DNA of 64,000 nt, taken from NCBI RefSeq assembly GCF_900105925.1, contig NZ_LT629791.1, positions 1,426,001 through 1,490,000 on the forward strand, in the 5' to 3' direction. The notes below the pieces were generated by a model. It made no database searches, was not told where the DNA came from, and saw only the letters and a list, made by a program, of their open reading frames with translations. Within the stretch, counting starts at the first letter, position 1. Each line of letters opens with the position of its first letter. This DNA is from Jiangella alkaliphila. GTDB lineage: Bacteria > Actinomycetota > Actinomycetes > Jiangellales > Jiangellaceae. Position numbers and translations under genes: made by a program. Shown in pieces: positions 25,889 to 33,586 of this stretch.

Positions 25889-27495
25889 GACTGCGCGTCC
25901 TGGCCGGGCTGGCGGTCGCCGCCGCCGTGGCCGCCGCGGGCTGCTCGGCCGAGCCCGAGGATCGCGGCAGCCAGCCGGCCGACGTGCCGGACCGGTCGAC
26001 GCCGGCGGCCGACGCCACTGTGGGGATCGACCCCGCGCTCGCGGAGTTTTACACGCAGGAGCTCGAGTGGCGCGACTGCGGCGAGGGCTACCAGTGCACG
26101 ACGGCCACCGTCCCGATCGACTACGCCGAGCCCGGCGGCGACACCCTCGAGCTGGCGCTGCTGCGGGCACCGGCGACGGGCGACGAGCGGCTCGGCTCGC
26201 TGCTGGTCAACCCGGGCGGGCCGGGCGCGTCCGGCGTCGAGTATGCGCAGCTGGCCGGTTCCGTCGTCACCGAGCAGGTGCGTGAGCGCTACGACATCGT
26301 CGGCTTCGACCCGCGCGGCGTCGCCGAGTCCACCCCGATCGACTGCGTCGACGACGCCGACCTCGACGACTACCTCGCCGCCGACCCGACCCCAGACGAC
26401 GACGCCGAGATCGTCGAGATGGAGGAGTCGGTCCAGGACCTCGCCGCCGGCTGCGCCGCCCGCTCCGGCGACCTCGTCCCGCACGTCGGCACCGCCGACG
26501 TCGCCCGCGACCTCGACGTGCTGCGCGCGGCGCTCGGCGACGAGAAGCTCAACTACCTGGGCAAGTCGTACGGGACGTTCATCGGCGCGCTCTACGCCGA
26601 CCAGTTCCCCGACCGCGTCGGCCGGCTGGTCCTCGACGGCGCCATCGACCCGACGCTGTCCGGCGACGACCTCGGCCTCGGCCAGGCGCGTGGCTTCGAG
26701 CGGGCGCTCTCGACCTTCCTGACCTGGTGCTTCGACCAGGACAACTGTGCGCTCGGCGCGTCCGAGGACGACGCTCGCGCCACCCTGGCCGGGCTGCTGC
26801 AGCAGGCCGACCAGGAGCCGCTGGCCACCGACGACGAGAACCGGCCGCTGACCGAGTCGCTGGCGTTCTACGGCATCATCCTGCCGCTGTACCTCACCGC
26901 CGACGAGGGCTACGAGCCGCTCAACGAGGCGCTCGACCTCGCGCTCACCGAGGACGACGGCACGCTGCTCATGACGTTCGCCGACCTCTACCTCGAGCGC
27001 AACAGCGACGGCACGTACAACGGCAACGCCAACGAGGTCATCAGTGTCGTGAACTGCATGGACCACCCCGAGTCCGCCACCGCCGAGCAGGCGCGCGCCG
27101 GGCTGGCCGAGTTCACCGAGGCGTCGCAGGTGTTCGGGCCGTTCCTCGCCTGGGGCGGGCTCGGCTGTTCGGCGCTGGCCGCCGGCCTGGCCGAGGCCGG
27201 CGCCGGTGGGGGCGACGACCCCACCGCCACGCCGAGCGCGAGCCCGTCACCGCACCCGCCGGTCACCGCGCCGGGCGCCGACCCGATCCTCGTCGTCGGC
27301 ACCACCGGTGACCCCGCCACCCCGTACGAGTGGGCGCAGGCGCTGGCCGAGCAGCTCTCGTCCGGCGCGCTGCTCACCTACGACTCCACCGTGCACACCG
27401 CCTATCTCGCGGGCAGCGACTGCATCGACGACGCCGTCGACGCATACCTGCTGGCCGGGACGGTGCCGGACGATGGCACCAGTTGCACTTCGTGA
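25885..27495 (+). CDS. TAP-like alpha/beta-hydrolase lipoprotein (tripeptidyl aminopeptidase family)
   Basis: A 536-residue exported hydrolase. The signal peptide ends at lipobox AAGC (Cys 20). The alpha/beta-hydrolase core shows LLVNPGGPGASG (oxyanion region) and the nucleophile elbow GKSYGT; the C-terminal TAP-like domain ends with VVGTTGDPATPYEWA (acid) and STVHTAYLAGSDCIDDAVDAYLLAG (His). Relatives (Streptomyces SlpD/E, mycobacterial CaeA/Hip1) cleave peptides at the cell surface. GTG start overlapping the PSP1 stop. A Pro/Ser/Thr-rich insert precedes the last domain. Confidence 0.92.
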   Translation: MRLRVLAGLAVAAAVAAAGCSAEPEDRGSQPADVPDRSTPAADATVGIDPALAEFYTQELEWRDCGEGYQCTTATVPIDYAEPGGDTLELALLRAPATGDERLGSLLVNPGGPGASGVEYAQLAGSVVTEQVRERYDIVGFDPRGVAESTPIDCVDDADLDDYLAADPTPDDDAEIVEMEESVQDLAAGCAARSGDLVPHVGTADVARDLDVLRAALGDEKLNYLGKSYGTFIGALYADQFPDRVGRLVLDGAIDPTLSGDDLGLGQARGFERALSTFLTWCFDQDNCALGASEDDARATLAGLLQQADQEPLATDDENRPLTESLAFYGIILPLYLTADEGYEPLNEALDLALTEDDGTLLMTFADLYLERNSDGTYNGNANEVISVVNCMDHPESATAEQARAGLAEFTEASQVFGPFLAWGGLGCSALAAGLAEAGAGGGDDPTATPSASPSPHPPVTAPGADPILVVGTTGDPATPYEWAQALAEQLSSGALLTYDSTVHTAYLAGSDCIDDAVDAYLLAGTVPDDGTSCTS

Positions 27496-27525
27496 ATCAC
27501 GGCGAAGTATGCGGATAATGGAACG

Positions 27526-28761
27526 ATGCGCCTGCGTCCGACGCTCTACCGGGTTGCGCTCGTCCTGAGCGCGGCGGTGCTGCTGACCTCCTGCAGCGGC
27601 TCCGACGACTCCGGGTCCGGAGGCGACGGCGCCACCGCCCAGCCCGAGGGTCCCAAGGCGCAGCGGGTTCCGTTGCGCCTCGACGGCGTCACCGACGAGG
27701 TGGCGTTCGGCGAGCCGCTGGCGTTGACCGTCCCCCGCGGCCAGATCGACTCCGTCGAGGTCGCGCCCGAGGGCGGCGAACCGGTCGAGGGCGCGGTCGG
27801 CGACGACGGCAGTAGCTGGCAGAGCGCGGCGCCGCTCGAGCCCGGCGCCGCCTACGCCGTCACCGTCGTCGCGTCCGACCGGCTCGGCATGGAGCACACG
27901 CTCACCGACTCGTTCGCGGTCGCCGGCGTGCCCGATGGCAACCGGCTCACGCTGAGCATGCAGCCCACCGACGGCGCCGTCGTGGGCGTCGGCGCACCCA
28001 TCACCGTCCGGTTCGACCAGGAGGTCACCGAGCGCGAGAACGTCGAGCAGGCCCTGCACGTCGCGTCGAACCCGCAGGTCGAGGGGTCGTGGCACTGGGT
28101 GAGCGCTCAGGAGGTGCATTTCCGGCCCCAGGAGTACTGGCCGTCGGGCACCCAGGTGCGGCTGGACATCGACCTCAACGGCGTCCAAGCCGGCGACGAC
28201 CTCTGGGGCGGGCGCTCCTACGACCTCGACTTCACCGTCGGCAAGTCCCAGATCGCCACCGTCGACGCCGCCACCCACACCGTCACCTACAACGTCGACG
28301 GCACCCCCGCGGCCACCTGGGACACCAGCCTCGGCGCGCCCGAGTTCGCCACCCGCAACGGCACCTACATCGTGCTGGAGAAGTTCGAGACGCGGCAGAT
28401 GACGTCGTGCAACGCGAACATCACCTGCGATCCCGCCAGCTCCGACTACTACGACCTCGAGGTGCCGAACTCCGTCCGCCTCACCTGGAGCGGGACGTTC
28501 GTCCACTCGGCGTCGTGGTCGGAAGGGTCGCAGGGCACGGAGAACGTGTCGCACGGGTGCATCAACCTCAGCGAGGCCAACGGCGCCACGTTCTTCCAGC
28601 TGGCCCAGTACGGCGACATCGTCACCGTCGCCAACTCCACCCGCGGCCCCGAGGACCTCATCGACCGCGGCGACCCCGGCATGGCCGACTGGAACCTCGC
28701 CTGGGACCAGTACGTCGCCGGCTCCGCCACCGGCGCGTCCATCACCACCGACGCCCTCTGA
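27526..28761 (+). CDS. L,D-transpeptidase lipoprotein (YkuD family)
   Basis: A 411-residue peptidoglycan cross-linking enzyme forming 3-3 links. Signal peptide with lipobox LTSC (Cys 24), a Gly/Asp/Ser linker, Ig-like domains as in mycobacterial LdtMt2 (MQPTDGAVVGVGAPITVRFDQEV starts the second) and a C-terminal YkuD domain with the catalytic SHGCINLS. A GATAAT element (27514-27519) six bases before the ATG suggests a leaderless promoter. It is followed by tRNA-Thr. Confidence 0.94.
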   Translation: MRLRPTLYRVALVLSAAVLLTSCSGSDDSGSGGDGATAQPEGPKAQRVPLRLDGVTDEVAFGEPLALTVPRGQIDSVEVAPEGGEPVEGAVGDDGSSWQSAAPLEPGAAYAVTVVASDRLGMEHTLTDSFAVAGVPDGNRLTLSMQPTDGAVVGVGAPITVRFDQEVTERENVEQALHVASNPQVEGSWHWVSAQEVHFRPQEYWPSGTQVRLDIDLNGVQAGDDLWGGRSYDLDFTVGKSQIATVDAATHTVTYNVDGTPAATWDTSLGAPEFATRNGTYIVLEKFETRQMTSCNANITCDPASSDYYDLEVPNSVRLTWSGTFVHSASWSEGSQGTENVSHGCINLSEANGATFFQLAQYGDIVTVANSTRGPEDLIDRGDPGMADWNLAWDQYVAGSATGASITTDAL

Positions 28762-28778
28762 GCTGCCGTCCGGCCCGA

Positions 28779-28809
28779 TTGGGTTCCGGGGCGGTGGACG
28801 CCCTATACT
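28779..28809 (+). promoter_or_regulatory. Candidate promoter of tRNA-Thr
   Basis: TATACT (28804-28809) is a good -10. The best upstream partner is TTGGGT (28779-28784), 19 bases away, which is long; the -35 is therefore uncertain. Confidence 0.5.
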
Positions 28810-28817
28810 CGTGCACC

Positions 28818-28837
28818 GTGCCCGGTTCGCCGGGCAC
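28818..28837 (+). other. Perfect 8-bp hairpin in the tRNA-Thr 5' leader
   Basis: GTGCCCGG-TTCG-CCGGGCAC folds with a UUCG-type loop and ends two bases before the mature tRNA. Starting about eight bases after the -10, it would form the extreme 5' end of the precursor and may aid RNase P processing or leader stability. Confidence 0.7.
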
Positions 28838-28839
28838 GC

Positions 28840-28915
28840 GCCGCCTTAGCTCAGTCGGTAGAGCGATTCACTCGTAATGAATAGGTCGTCGGTTCGATTC
28901 CGACAGGCGGCTCCA
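28840..28915 (+). tRNA. tRNA-Thr (anticodon CGU)
   Basis: A full cloverleaf is visible. Acceptor GCCGCCT pairs with AGGCGGC. The D arm contains AGCTCAGTCGGTAGAGC. The anticodon stem ATTCA/TGAAT encloses loop CTCGTAA with anticodon CGT, reading ACG (Thr). The T arm is GTCGG-TTCGATT-CCGAC. Discriminator T is followed by genome-encoded CCA (28913-28915). Confidence 0.97.
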
Positions 28916-28926
28916 CACCCCATCCC

Positions 28927-28953
28927 GGCCGGTCAGCCTCATGCTGACCGGCC
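28927..28953 (+). terminator. tRNA-Thr terminator hairpin
   Basis: A perfect 11-bp stem, GGCCGGTCAGC with GCTGACCGGCC, around a five-base loop CTCAT, starting 12 bases after the encoded CCA. GC-rich with no clear T-run. Confidence 0.82.
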
Positions 28954-28980
28954 GCTGTCGTTCACGGAGGTGCTTGGTCC

Positions 28981-30177
28981 GTGTCGTGCGAGTCGGTCGA
29001 GCGGCGGGCCGCCCTGGTGGCGGCGTTGCAGGAGAAGGGCGCTATCCGCAGCGAGCGGGTGGCCGCCGCCGTTGCCGCGGTGCCCCGGCACCTCTTCGCC
29101 CCAGAGGCGTCCCTCGCCGCCGCTTATGCGGACGACATCGTGGTCACGAAGCGCGACCCACGGGGAGCTGCGACGAGTTCGGTGTCGGCGCCGTGGCTGC
29201 AGGCGCTGATGCTCGAGCAGGCCGGCATCGAGCCCGGCATGCGGTGCCTCGAGATCGGCTCGGGCGGCTACAACGCGGCGCTGATGGCCGAGCTCGCGGG
29301 GCCGGACGGCTGCGTCACCAGCATCGACATCGACGCCGATATCGTCGCGCGGGCCCGGCGTCACCTGGCGGCGGCCGGTACAAAACGGGTCCGGGTGGTC
29401 GTCGGCGACGCCGAGGCCGGGGTGCCGGAGGACGCGCCGTTCGACCGCATCGTGGTCACCGTCGGGGCCTGGGACGTGCCGCCGGCCTGGGTCGCCCAGC
29501 TGACCATGACCGGCCGGATCGTCGTGCCGCTGCTGCTGCACGGCCACACCAGGACGGCCGCCTTCGACCGCGCCGGCGACACGCTGGTGAGCCGGTCGCA
29601 CGAGCTGTGCGGCTTCGTCGCTATGCAGGGTCTGGGCGCCCGGCCGGACCGCGTCGTGCCGCTCGGCCCCGACGTCGAGCTCCGCTTCGACGACAACGTG
29701 CCGGTCGAGGCCGACGGAGTGCGCGCGGCGCTGCGCGGGCCACGTGCCGAGCGGTGGTCCGGCATCACCGTCGATCCCCAGGAACCGTTCGACGGCCTCC
29801 AGCTGTGGCTGGCCACCCAAGCCACGAGCTTCGGCCAGCTCTGCTCGACGCGCACCGACGCCGCCCGCGCGCTGGTCGATCCGGCCACACCACCGCGCAC
29901 CCCGGCCGTCGTCGACGGCGGCAGCCTGGCCTACCACGCGCTCCGGCGCGTCGACCCGGCCACGGGGCGACACGAGTTCGGCGCGTACGGCCACGGCCCG
30001 GCGGCCGTCCCGCTGGCCGAGCGGATGGTCGAGCTGATCCAGGCGTGGGACCGCGAGCACCGGAACGGGCGGCCGCCGGTGATCTGCGTCCAGCCGGCCG
30101 GAACGCCCGTCGACCGGCTGCGGCCCGGCCGCGTCCTGCGCAAGCGGCACACCGTGGTCACGGTCGACTGGCGGTGA
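28981..30177 (+). CDS. PCMT-like methyltransferase of the 'FxLD system' type
   Basis: A 398-residue protein. The first ~200 residues resemble protein-L-isoaspartate O-methyltransferase: RHLFAPE, the SAM-binding LEIGSGGYNAALMAELAG, SIDID and PFDRIVVTVGAWDVPPAW. A further ~190-residue C-terminal domain (QLWLATQATSFGQLC, SLAYHALRR, YGHGPAAVPLAERMVELIQAWD) is absent from housekeeping PCMT but found in methyltransferases annotated 'FxLD system', some of which modify Asp residues of ribosomal peptides. No lanthipeptide synthetase or precursor is visible nearby. GTG start behind GGAGG. Downstream, 30178-30283 holds no recognisable gene. Confidence 0.82.
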   Translation: MSCESVERRAALVAALQEKGAIRSERVAAAVAAVPRHLFAPEASLAAAYADDIVVTKRDPRGAATSSVSAPWLQALMLEQAGIEPGMRCLEIGSGGYNAALMAELAGPDGCVTSIDIDADIVARARRHLAAAGTKRVRVVVGDAEAGVPEDAPFDRIVVTVGAWDVPPAWVAQLTMTGRIVVPLLLHGHTRTAAFDRAGDTLVSRSHELCGFVAMQGLGARPDRVVPLGPDVELRFDDNVPVEADGVRAALRGPRAERWSGITVDPQEPFDGLQLWLATQATSFGQLCSTRTDAARALVDPATPPRTPAVVDGGSLAYHALRRVDPATGRHEFGAYGHGPAAVPLAERMVELIQAWDREHRNGRPPVICVQPAGTPVDRLRPGRVLRKRHTVVTVDWR

Positions 30178-30283
30178 CCTCCCGCTCACCCTGCCGACGC
30201 TCGGCCCGGACCTGGCGAGCCGGCTGGTAGACGCCACCGGGGCCCTCCACGTTGCGGTGGTCCGTAGTGGTCGGAAATGATGA

Positions 30284-30490
30284 CTATGAGGAGTCCGCAT
30301 CCGCCGGCCTGATGGTCGAGCCGGCGATGCGCAGGCCGTAGTGATCGATGACGTGGGTGTCGTGGTAATGGCGTTTGGCGTGGTCACGGGCGGCGTCTTC
30401 GGCGGTGGTGTACCGCGAGAACTCGCGGCCGGTCCACGGGCAGGTGGGGCAACGGGCGCGGTATCGGGCCGGGGTGTTCGGCGGAGCCAC
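30284..30490 (-). CDS. Small CxxC protein, paralogue of the protein at 40481-40708
   Basis: A 68-residue protein with one CPTC pair near the N-terminus (RARCPTCPWTG) and several His residues (DHAKRHYHDTHVIDHYGLR), so a possible half zinc-ribbon. The THVID-YGLR--GS--RP ending is shared with the second copy about 10 kb away, which supports a real gene despite its size. It is divergent from an XRE regulator across a 62-bp AT-rich region. Function not known. Confidence 0.7.
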   Translation of the reverse strand: MAPPNTPARYRARCPTCPWTGREFSRYTTAEDAARDHAKRHYHDTHVIDHYGLRIAGSTIRPADADSS

Positions 30491-30500
30491 AGCCGCACGA

Positions 30501-30530
30501 TATATCGACAGCTAAACTTTGGCTATTCGA
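30501..30530. promoter_or_regulatory. AT-rich divergent promoter/operator between the CxxC gene and the XRE regulator
   Basis: AGCTAAACTTTGGCT (30510-30524) is an inverted repeat (AGCyAAA-c-TTTrGCT, one mismatch) flanked by TCGA on both sides. TATATC at 30501-30506 is a plausible -10. Likely bound by the adjacent XRE protein; inferred from position. Confidence 0.45.
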
Positions 30531-30552
30531 TCATCGAAGGTCGGATGGGCGG

Positions 30553-30825
30553 GTGGTCGACAGCCGGGCTCCTGAGTACGAGCGGCTGTACGCCACACTC
30601 CGGCAGCTGCGAATGGAGCGCGGTCTCACGCAGGCCGAACTCGGCCAGCGCCTCGGGCTCACCCAGCGCAAGGTGTCGCTGTTCGAGTCCGGCGACCGGC
30701 GCATCGACGTCGTCGAGCTGGCCCGGTACGCGCGGGCCCTCCAATTCGGGCTGACGGAACTCCTGGACCGAGCCGAGCTCGACTACCCCGTGGCCGAGGA
30801 GTTCACGACCGACGAGCTCACGTGA
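30553..30825 (+). CDS. XRE-family helix-turn-helix regulator
   Basis: A 90-residue DNA-binding protein: LRQLRMERGLTQAELGQRLGLTQRKVSLFESGDRRIDVVELARYARALQ is a complete lambda-Cro/C1-type HTH_3 domain, followed by a short tail without an effector domain. GTG start. Its stop overlaps the end of the convergent ABC ATPase gene by eight bases. It may control the divergent CxxC gene and itself. Confidence 0.88.
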   Translation: MVDSRAPEYERLYATLRQLRMERGLTQAELGQRLGLTQRKVSLFESGDRRIDVVELARYARALQFGLTELLDRAELDYPVAEEFTTDELT

Positions 30826-32467
30826 GCGCCGCGCCCTGCTCGCGTGACGCCCGCCGCCGGCGCTGTTCGACCGGGTCGGGGACGGGCGCGGCGGCCAGCA
30901 ACCGCCGGGTGTAGTCGTCGGCCGGTGCCGACAGGACGTCGGCGCTGCTGCCCTGTTCGACGATCTTCCCGCGGTGCATGACAGCGATTCGGTCGGCCAG
31001 CAGCTCCACGACGGCGAGGTCGTGGCTGATGAACAGGCACGAGAAGCCGAGCCGCGTCTGCAGGTCCATCAGCAGCTCGAGCACCCGCGCCTGCACGGAC
31101 ACGTCCAGCGCGCTGGTCGGCTCGTCGGCCACCAGCAGGACGGGCTCGAGGGCGATGGCCCGGGCGATGCCGACCCGCTGCCGCTGGCCGCCGGAGAGCT
31201 CGTGCGGGTAGCGGTTGCGCCACGCCGACGGCAGCTCGACCCCGTCCAGCAGCGACGTCACCCGTTGCGCGACCTCGGCGCGCGGCCGGCCGTCCAGACG
31301 CAACGGCTCGCCGATGCTGTCGCCGATCGTGTAGCGGGGGTTCAGCGACGACGCCGGGTCCTGGAAGACCATGCCGACGGTGCGCCGCAGCGCGCGCAGC
31401 TGCCCACGCGACGCCTTGGTGACGTCCTGGCCGTCGACGACGACGCGGCCGGCGGCCGCCCGCAGCAGGCCGACCACGCAGCGTCCGATCGTCGACTTGC
31501 CCGAACCGGACTCGCCGACCAGGCCGAGCACCTGCCCGCGCGGGATCGTCAGCGACACCCCGTCGACGGCGCGGAAGGCGGGCCGGCCGAGCCCGCCGGG
31601 ATACTCGACGACGACGTCCCGCAGCTCGAGCGCGGCGCCCGCGACGTCGTCACGAGCGGCCGACGGACGGACGTCCTGCCGTCCCAGGTACGGCACCGCG
31701 GCCAGCAGGTCGCGGGTGTACTCCTGGACCGGCTGCGCGAACAGCTGCTCGACCGGCGCCTCCTCGACGATCTCGCCGGCCCGCATGACGACGACCCGGT
31801 CGGCGATGTCGGCCACCACGCCCATGTCGTGCGTGATGAGCAGGATCGCCGAGTCGAGACGGTCGCGCAGGCTGCGCAGCAGGGTGAGGATCTCGGCCTG
31901 GACGGTGACGTCGAGCGCGGTCGTCGGCTCGTCGGCGATGAGGACGGCCGGGTCGCACGAGATGGCCATCGCGATCATCGCCCGCTGCCGCTGCCCGCCG
32001 GAGAGCTGGTGCGGGTAGTACCCGAACCGCTGCTCCGGGTCGGGCAGCCCGACCAGCGCGAGCAGTTCGACGGCCCGGGTCCGCGCGGCCCGGCGGCTGA
32101 GGTCGGTGTGCAGCCGGAGCGCTTCGACGATCTGGGCGCCGACGGTGAAGACGGGGTTGAGCGCGGTCATCGGGTCCTGGAACACCATGGGGACGTCCTG
32201 GCCGCGCAGCCGCCGCAGCGTCGGCCCGTCGGGCGTGGTGACGTCGCGGCCGCCGACCTCGATGCGCCCGGTACGGACGGCTGTCGGCGGCAGGAGGTCC
32301 AGGACGGACAGCGCGCTGACGCTCTTGCCGGAGCCGGACTCGCCGACCAGCGCGAGGATCTCGCCGGGCCGGACCTCGATGGTGACGTCGCGGGCGGCGG
32401 TCGTGGTGCCGTCGCCGGTGCGGAACTCGACACCGAGTCGGTGGATCGCGAGCGCGGGCGTGGTCAC
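30818..32467 (-). CDS. Fused OppD-OppF-type ABC ATPase for peptide uptake
   Basis: A 549-residue protein with two complete ABC domains in tandem. Each carries Walker A GESGSGKS, Q-loop VFQDP, signature LSGGQRQR, Walker B (VLIADEPTTALD and LLVADEPTSALD) and the C-terminal peptide-transporter extension (EYTRDLLAAVPYLG, DYTRRLLAAAPVPDP). The GTG start overlaps the stop of the Lrp-type gene by four bases. The matching permeases and binding protein are on the opposite strand from 34795, so the transporter is encoded by two divergent units. Confidence 0.93.
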   Translation of the reverse strand: MTTPALAIHRLGVEFRTGDGTTTAARDVTIEVRPGEILALVGESGSGKSVSALSVLDLLPPTAVRTGRIEVGGRDVTTPDGPTLRRLRGQDVPMVFQDPMTALNPVFTVGAQIVEALRLHTDLSRRAARTRAVELLALVGLPDPEQRFGYYPHQLSGGQRQRAMIAMAISCDPAVLIADEPTTALDVTVQAEILTLLRSLRDRLDSAILLITHDMGVVADIADRVVVMRAGEIVEEAPVEQLFAQPVQEYTRDLLAAVPYLGRQDVRPSAARDDVAGAALELRDVVVEYPGGLGRPAFRAVDGVSLTIPRGQVLGLVGESGSGKSTIGRCVVGLLRAAAGRVVVDGQDVTKASRGQLRALRRTVGMVFQDPASSLNPRYTIGDSIGEPLRLDGRPRAEVAQRVTSLLDGVELPSAWRNRYPHELSGGQRQRVGIARAIALEPVLLVADEPTSALDVSVQARVLELLMDLQTRLGFSCLFISHDLAVVELLADRIAVMHRGKIVEQGSSADVLSAPADDYTRRLLAAAPVPDPVEQRRRRASREQGAALT

Positions 32468-33447
32468 AGGGCGCCCCCTTCCACGAGGGTGAAGGCGCGC
32501 TTGACGGTGATCAGCTCGAGGCCGATCTCGACCCGGCGGATGCCGGGCAGCTCGCCGAGCACGCGGGTGTTGAACGTCAACAGGTCGTCGTGGTGCCTGA
32601 GGACGACTTCGCAGGTCAGGTCGCTGTAGCCGGCCGTGGAGGAGAGGTAGCGCACCTCCGGCCGCTCGCCCAGCGCCTTGGCGGTCTCGTCGAGGTGGCG
32701 CAGGTCGACGGCGAGCCAGTAGAACACCTCGACGCCGTAGCCGAGCAGCTCGGGCCGCACGATCGTGGTGTAGCGGACCCGTCCGTCGTGGGTCAGCGTG
32801 TCGAGCCGGCGCTTCACCATCGACTCGCTCATGTCGAGCCTGACGGCCAGCTCGGCGAAGCTCAGCCGGGCGTCCTCGGCGAGCAGCCCGACGAGGGCGC
32901 GGTCGCGGTCGTCGAGCGGCTTGGGGTCGCGCTGCTCGATCGGCCCGCGCTCGGACTCGAGCGTCGCGATGGCCTCCGGCGCCAGGGTGCCGTGCGCCCA
33001 CACGTTGGCCACCTTGTGCTGGGCGATGACGGTCTCGGTGACCGTCGACAGGATGCCGTCGACCTGCTCGATCTCCTCGAACAGCACCCGGGCCAGCGCG
33101 CGCTGCGACGGCACGATCAGCTCGACGATGAGGTCGAACGTCCCGGTGATGAGCGCCGCGAATCGCACGTCGGGCCGGGCGGCCAGCTCGGCGGCGACCC
33201 GCGGCGCCTGGCCGACCCGGCAGGTGACCTGAACGAGGACGGGGTAGCCGAGGACGCTGCGCAGCGGGTCGGCGGACGCGACGACCCGGACCAGGCCGGA
33301 GCCGAACAGTCGCTGCGCCCGGCGGGCGGCCGTGGTGTCGGACGTGCCGACGGCGCGGGCGATCTGCTGCCACGTCGCCCGTCCGTGCGTCTGCAGCGCG
33401 GCGACGACGCGCCGGTCGAGGTCGTCGAGCACGGTCTCGTCCGTCAT
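32464..33447 (-). CDS. Lrp/AsnC-family regulator with two HTH domains
   Basis: A 327-residue regulator containing two Lrp-type units: DLDRRVVAALQTHGRATWQQIARAVGTSDTTAARRAQRL, then a ligand-binding-like segment, and LDDRDRALVGLLAEDARLSFAELAVRLDMSESMVKRRLDTL, then a second AsnC-type domain. Double-length members are known in actinobacteria. ATG 33447 chosen; ATG 33456 is also possible, and neither has a clear ribosome site. It is divergent from the dipeptidase operon with a 139-bp intergenic region and likely senses an amino acid or peptide product. Confidence 0.88.
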   Translation of the reverse strand: MTDETVLDDLDRRVVAALQTHGRATWQQIARAVGTSDTTAARRAQRLFGSGLVRVVASADPLRSVLGYPVLVQVTCRVGQAPRVAAELAARPDVRFAALITGTFDLIVELIVPSQRALARVLFEEIEQVDGILSTVTETVIAQHKVANVWAHGTLAPEAIATLESERGPIEQRDPKPLDDRDRALVGLLAEDARLSFAELAVRLDMSESMVKRRLDTLTHDGRVRYTTIVRPELLGYGVEVFYWLAVDLRHLDETAKALGERPEVRYLSSTAGYSDLTCEVVLRHHDDLLTFNTRVLGELPGIRRVEIGLELITVKRAFTLVEGGAL

Positions 33448-33586
33448 GGCCGCCATGGTAACGGACCACGCGCCGAAATCCACCGTGCAACGTGAACGTA
33501 ACGCCGATGTCCGTCGCAATGCTTGCGACAAATGCCGAGATCTGCCATCGTCGAACGCGTTCATGAAGGATTCCGGGAGGTCTGCC

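Noticed and set aside
30176..30283. Open stretch after the methyltransferase reading DLPLTLPTLGPDLASRLVDATG...
   Set aside because: It has no start codon in frame and only about 35 codons. It could be a gene remnant but nothing supports it; it also lacks an FxLD-like precursor motif.
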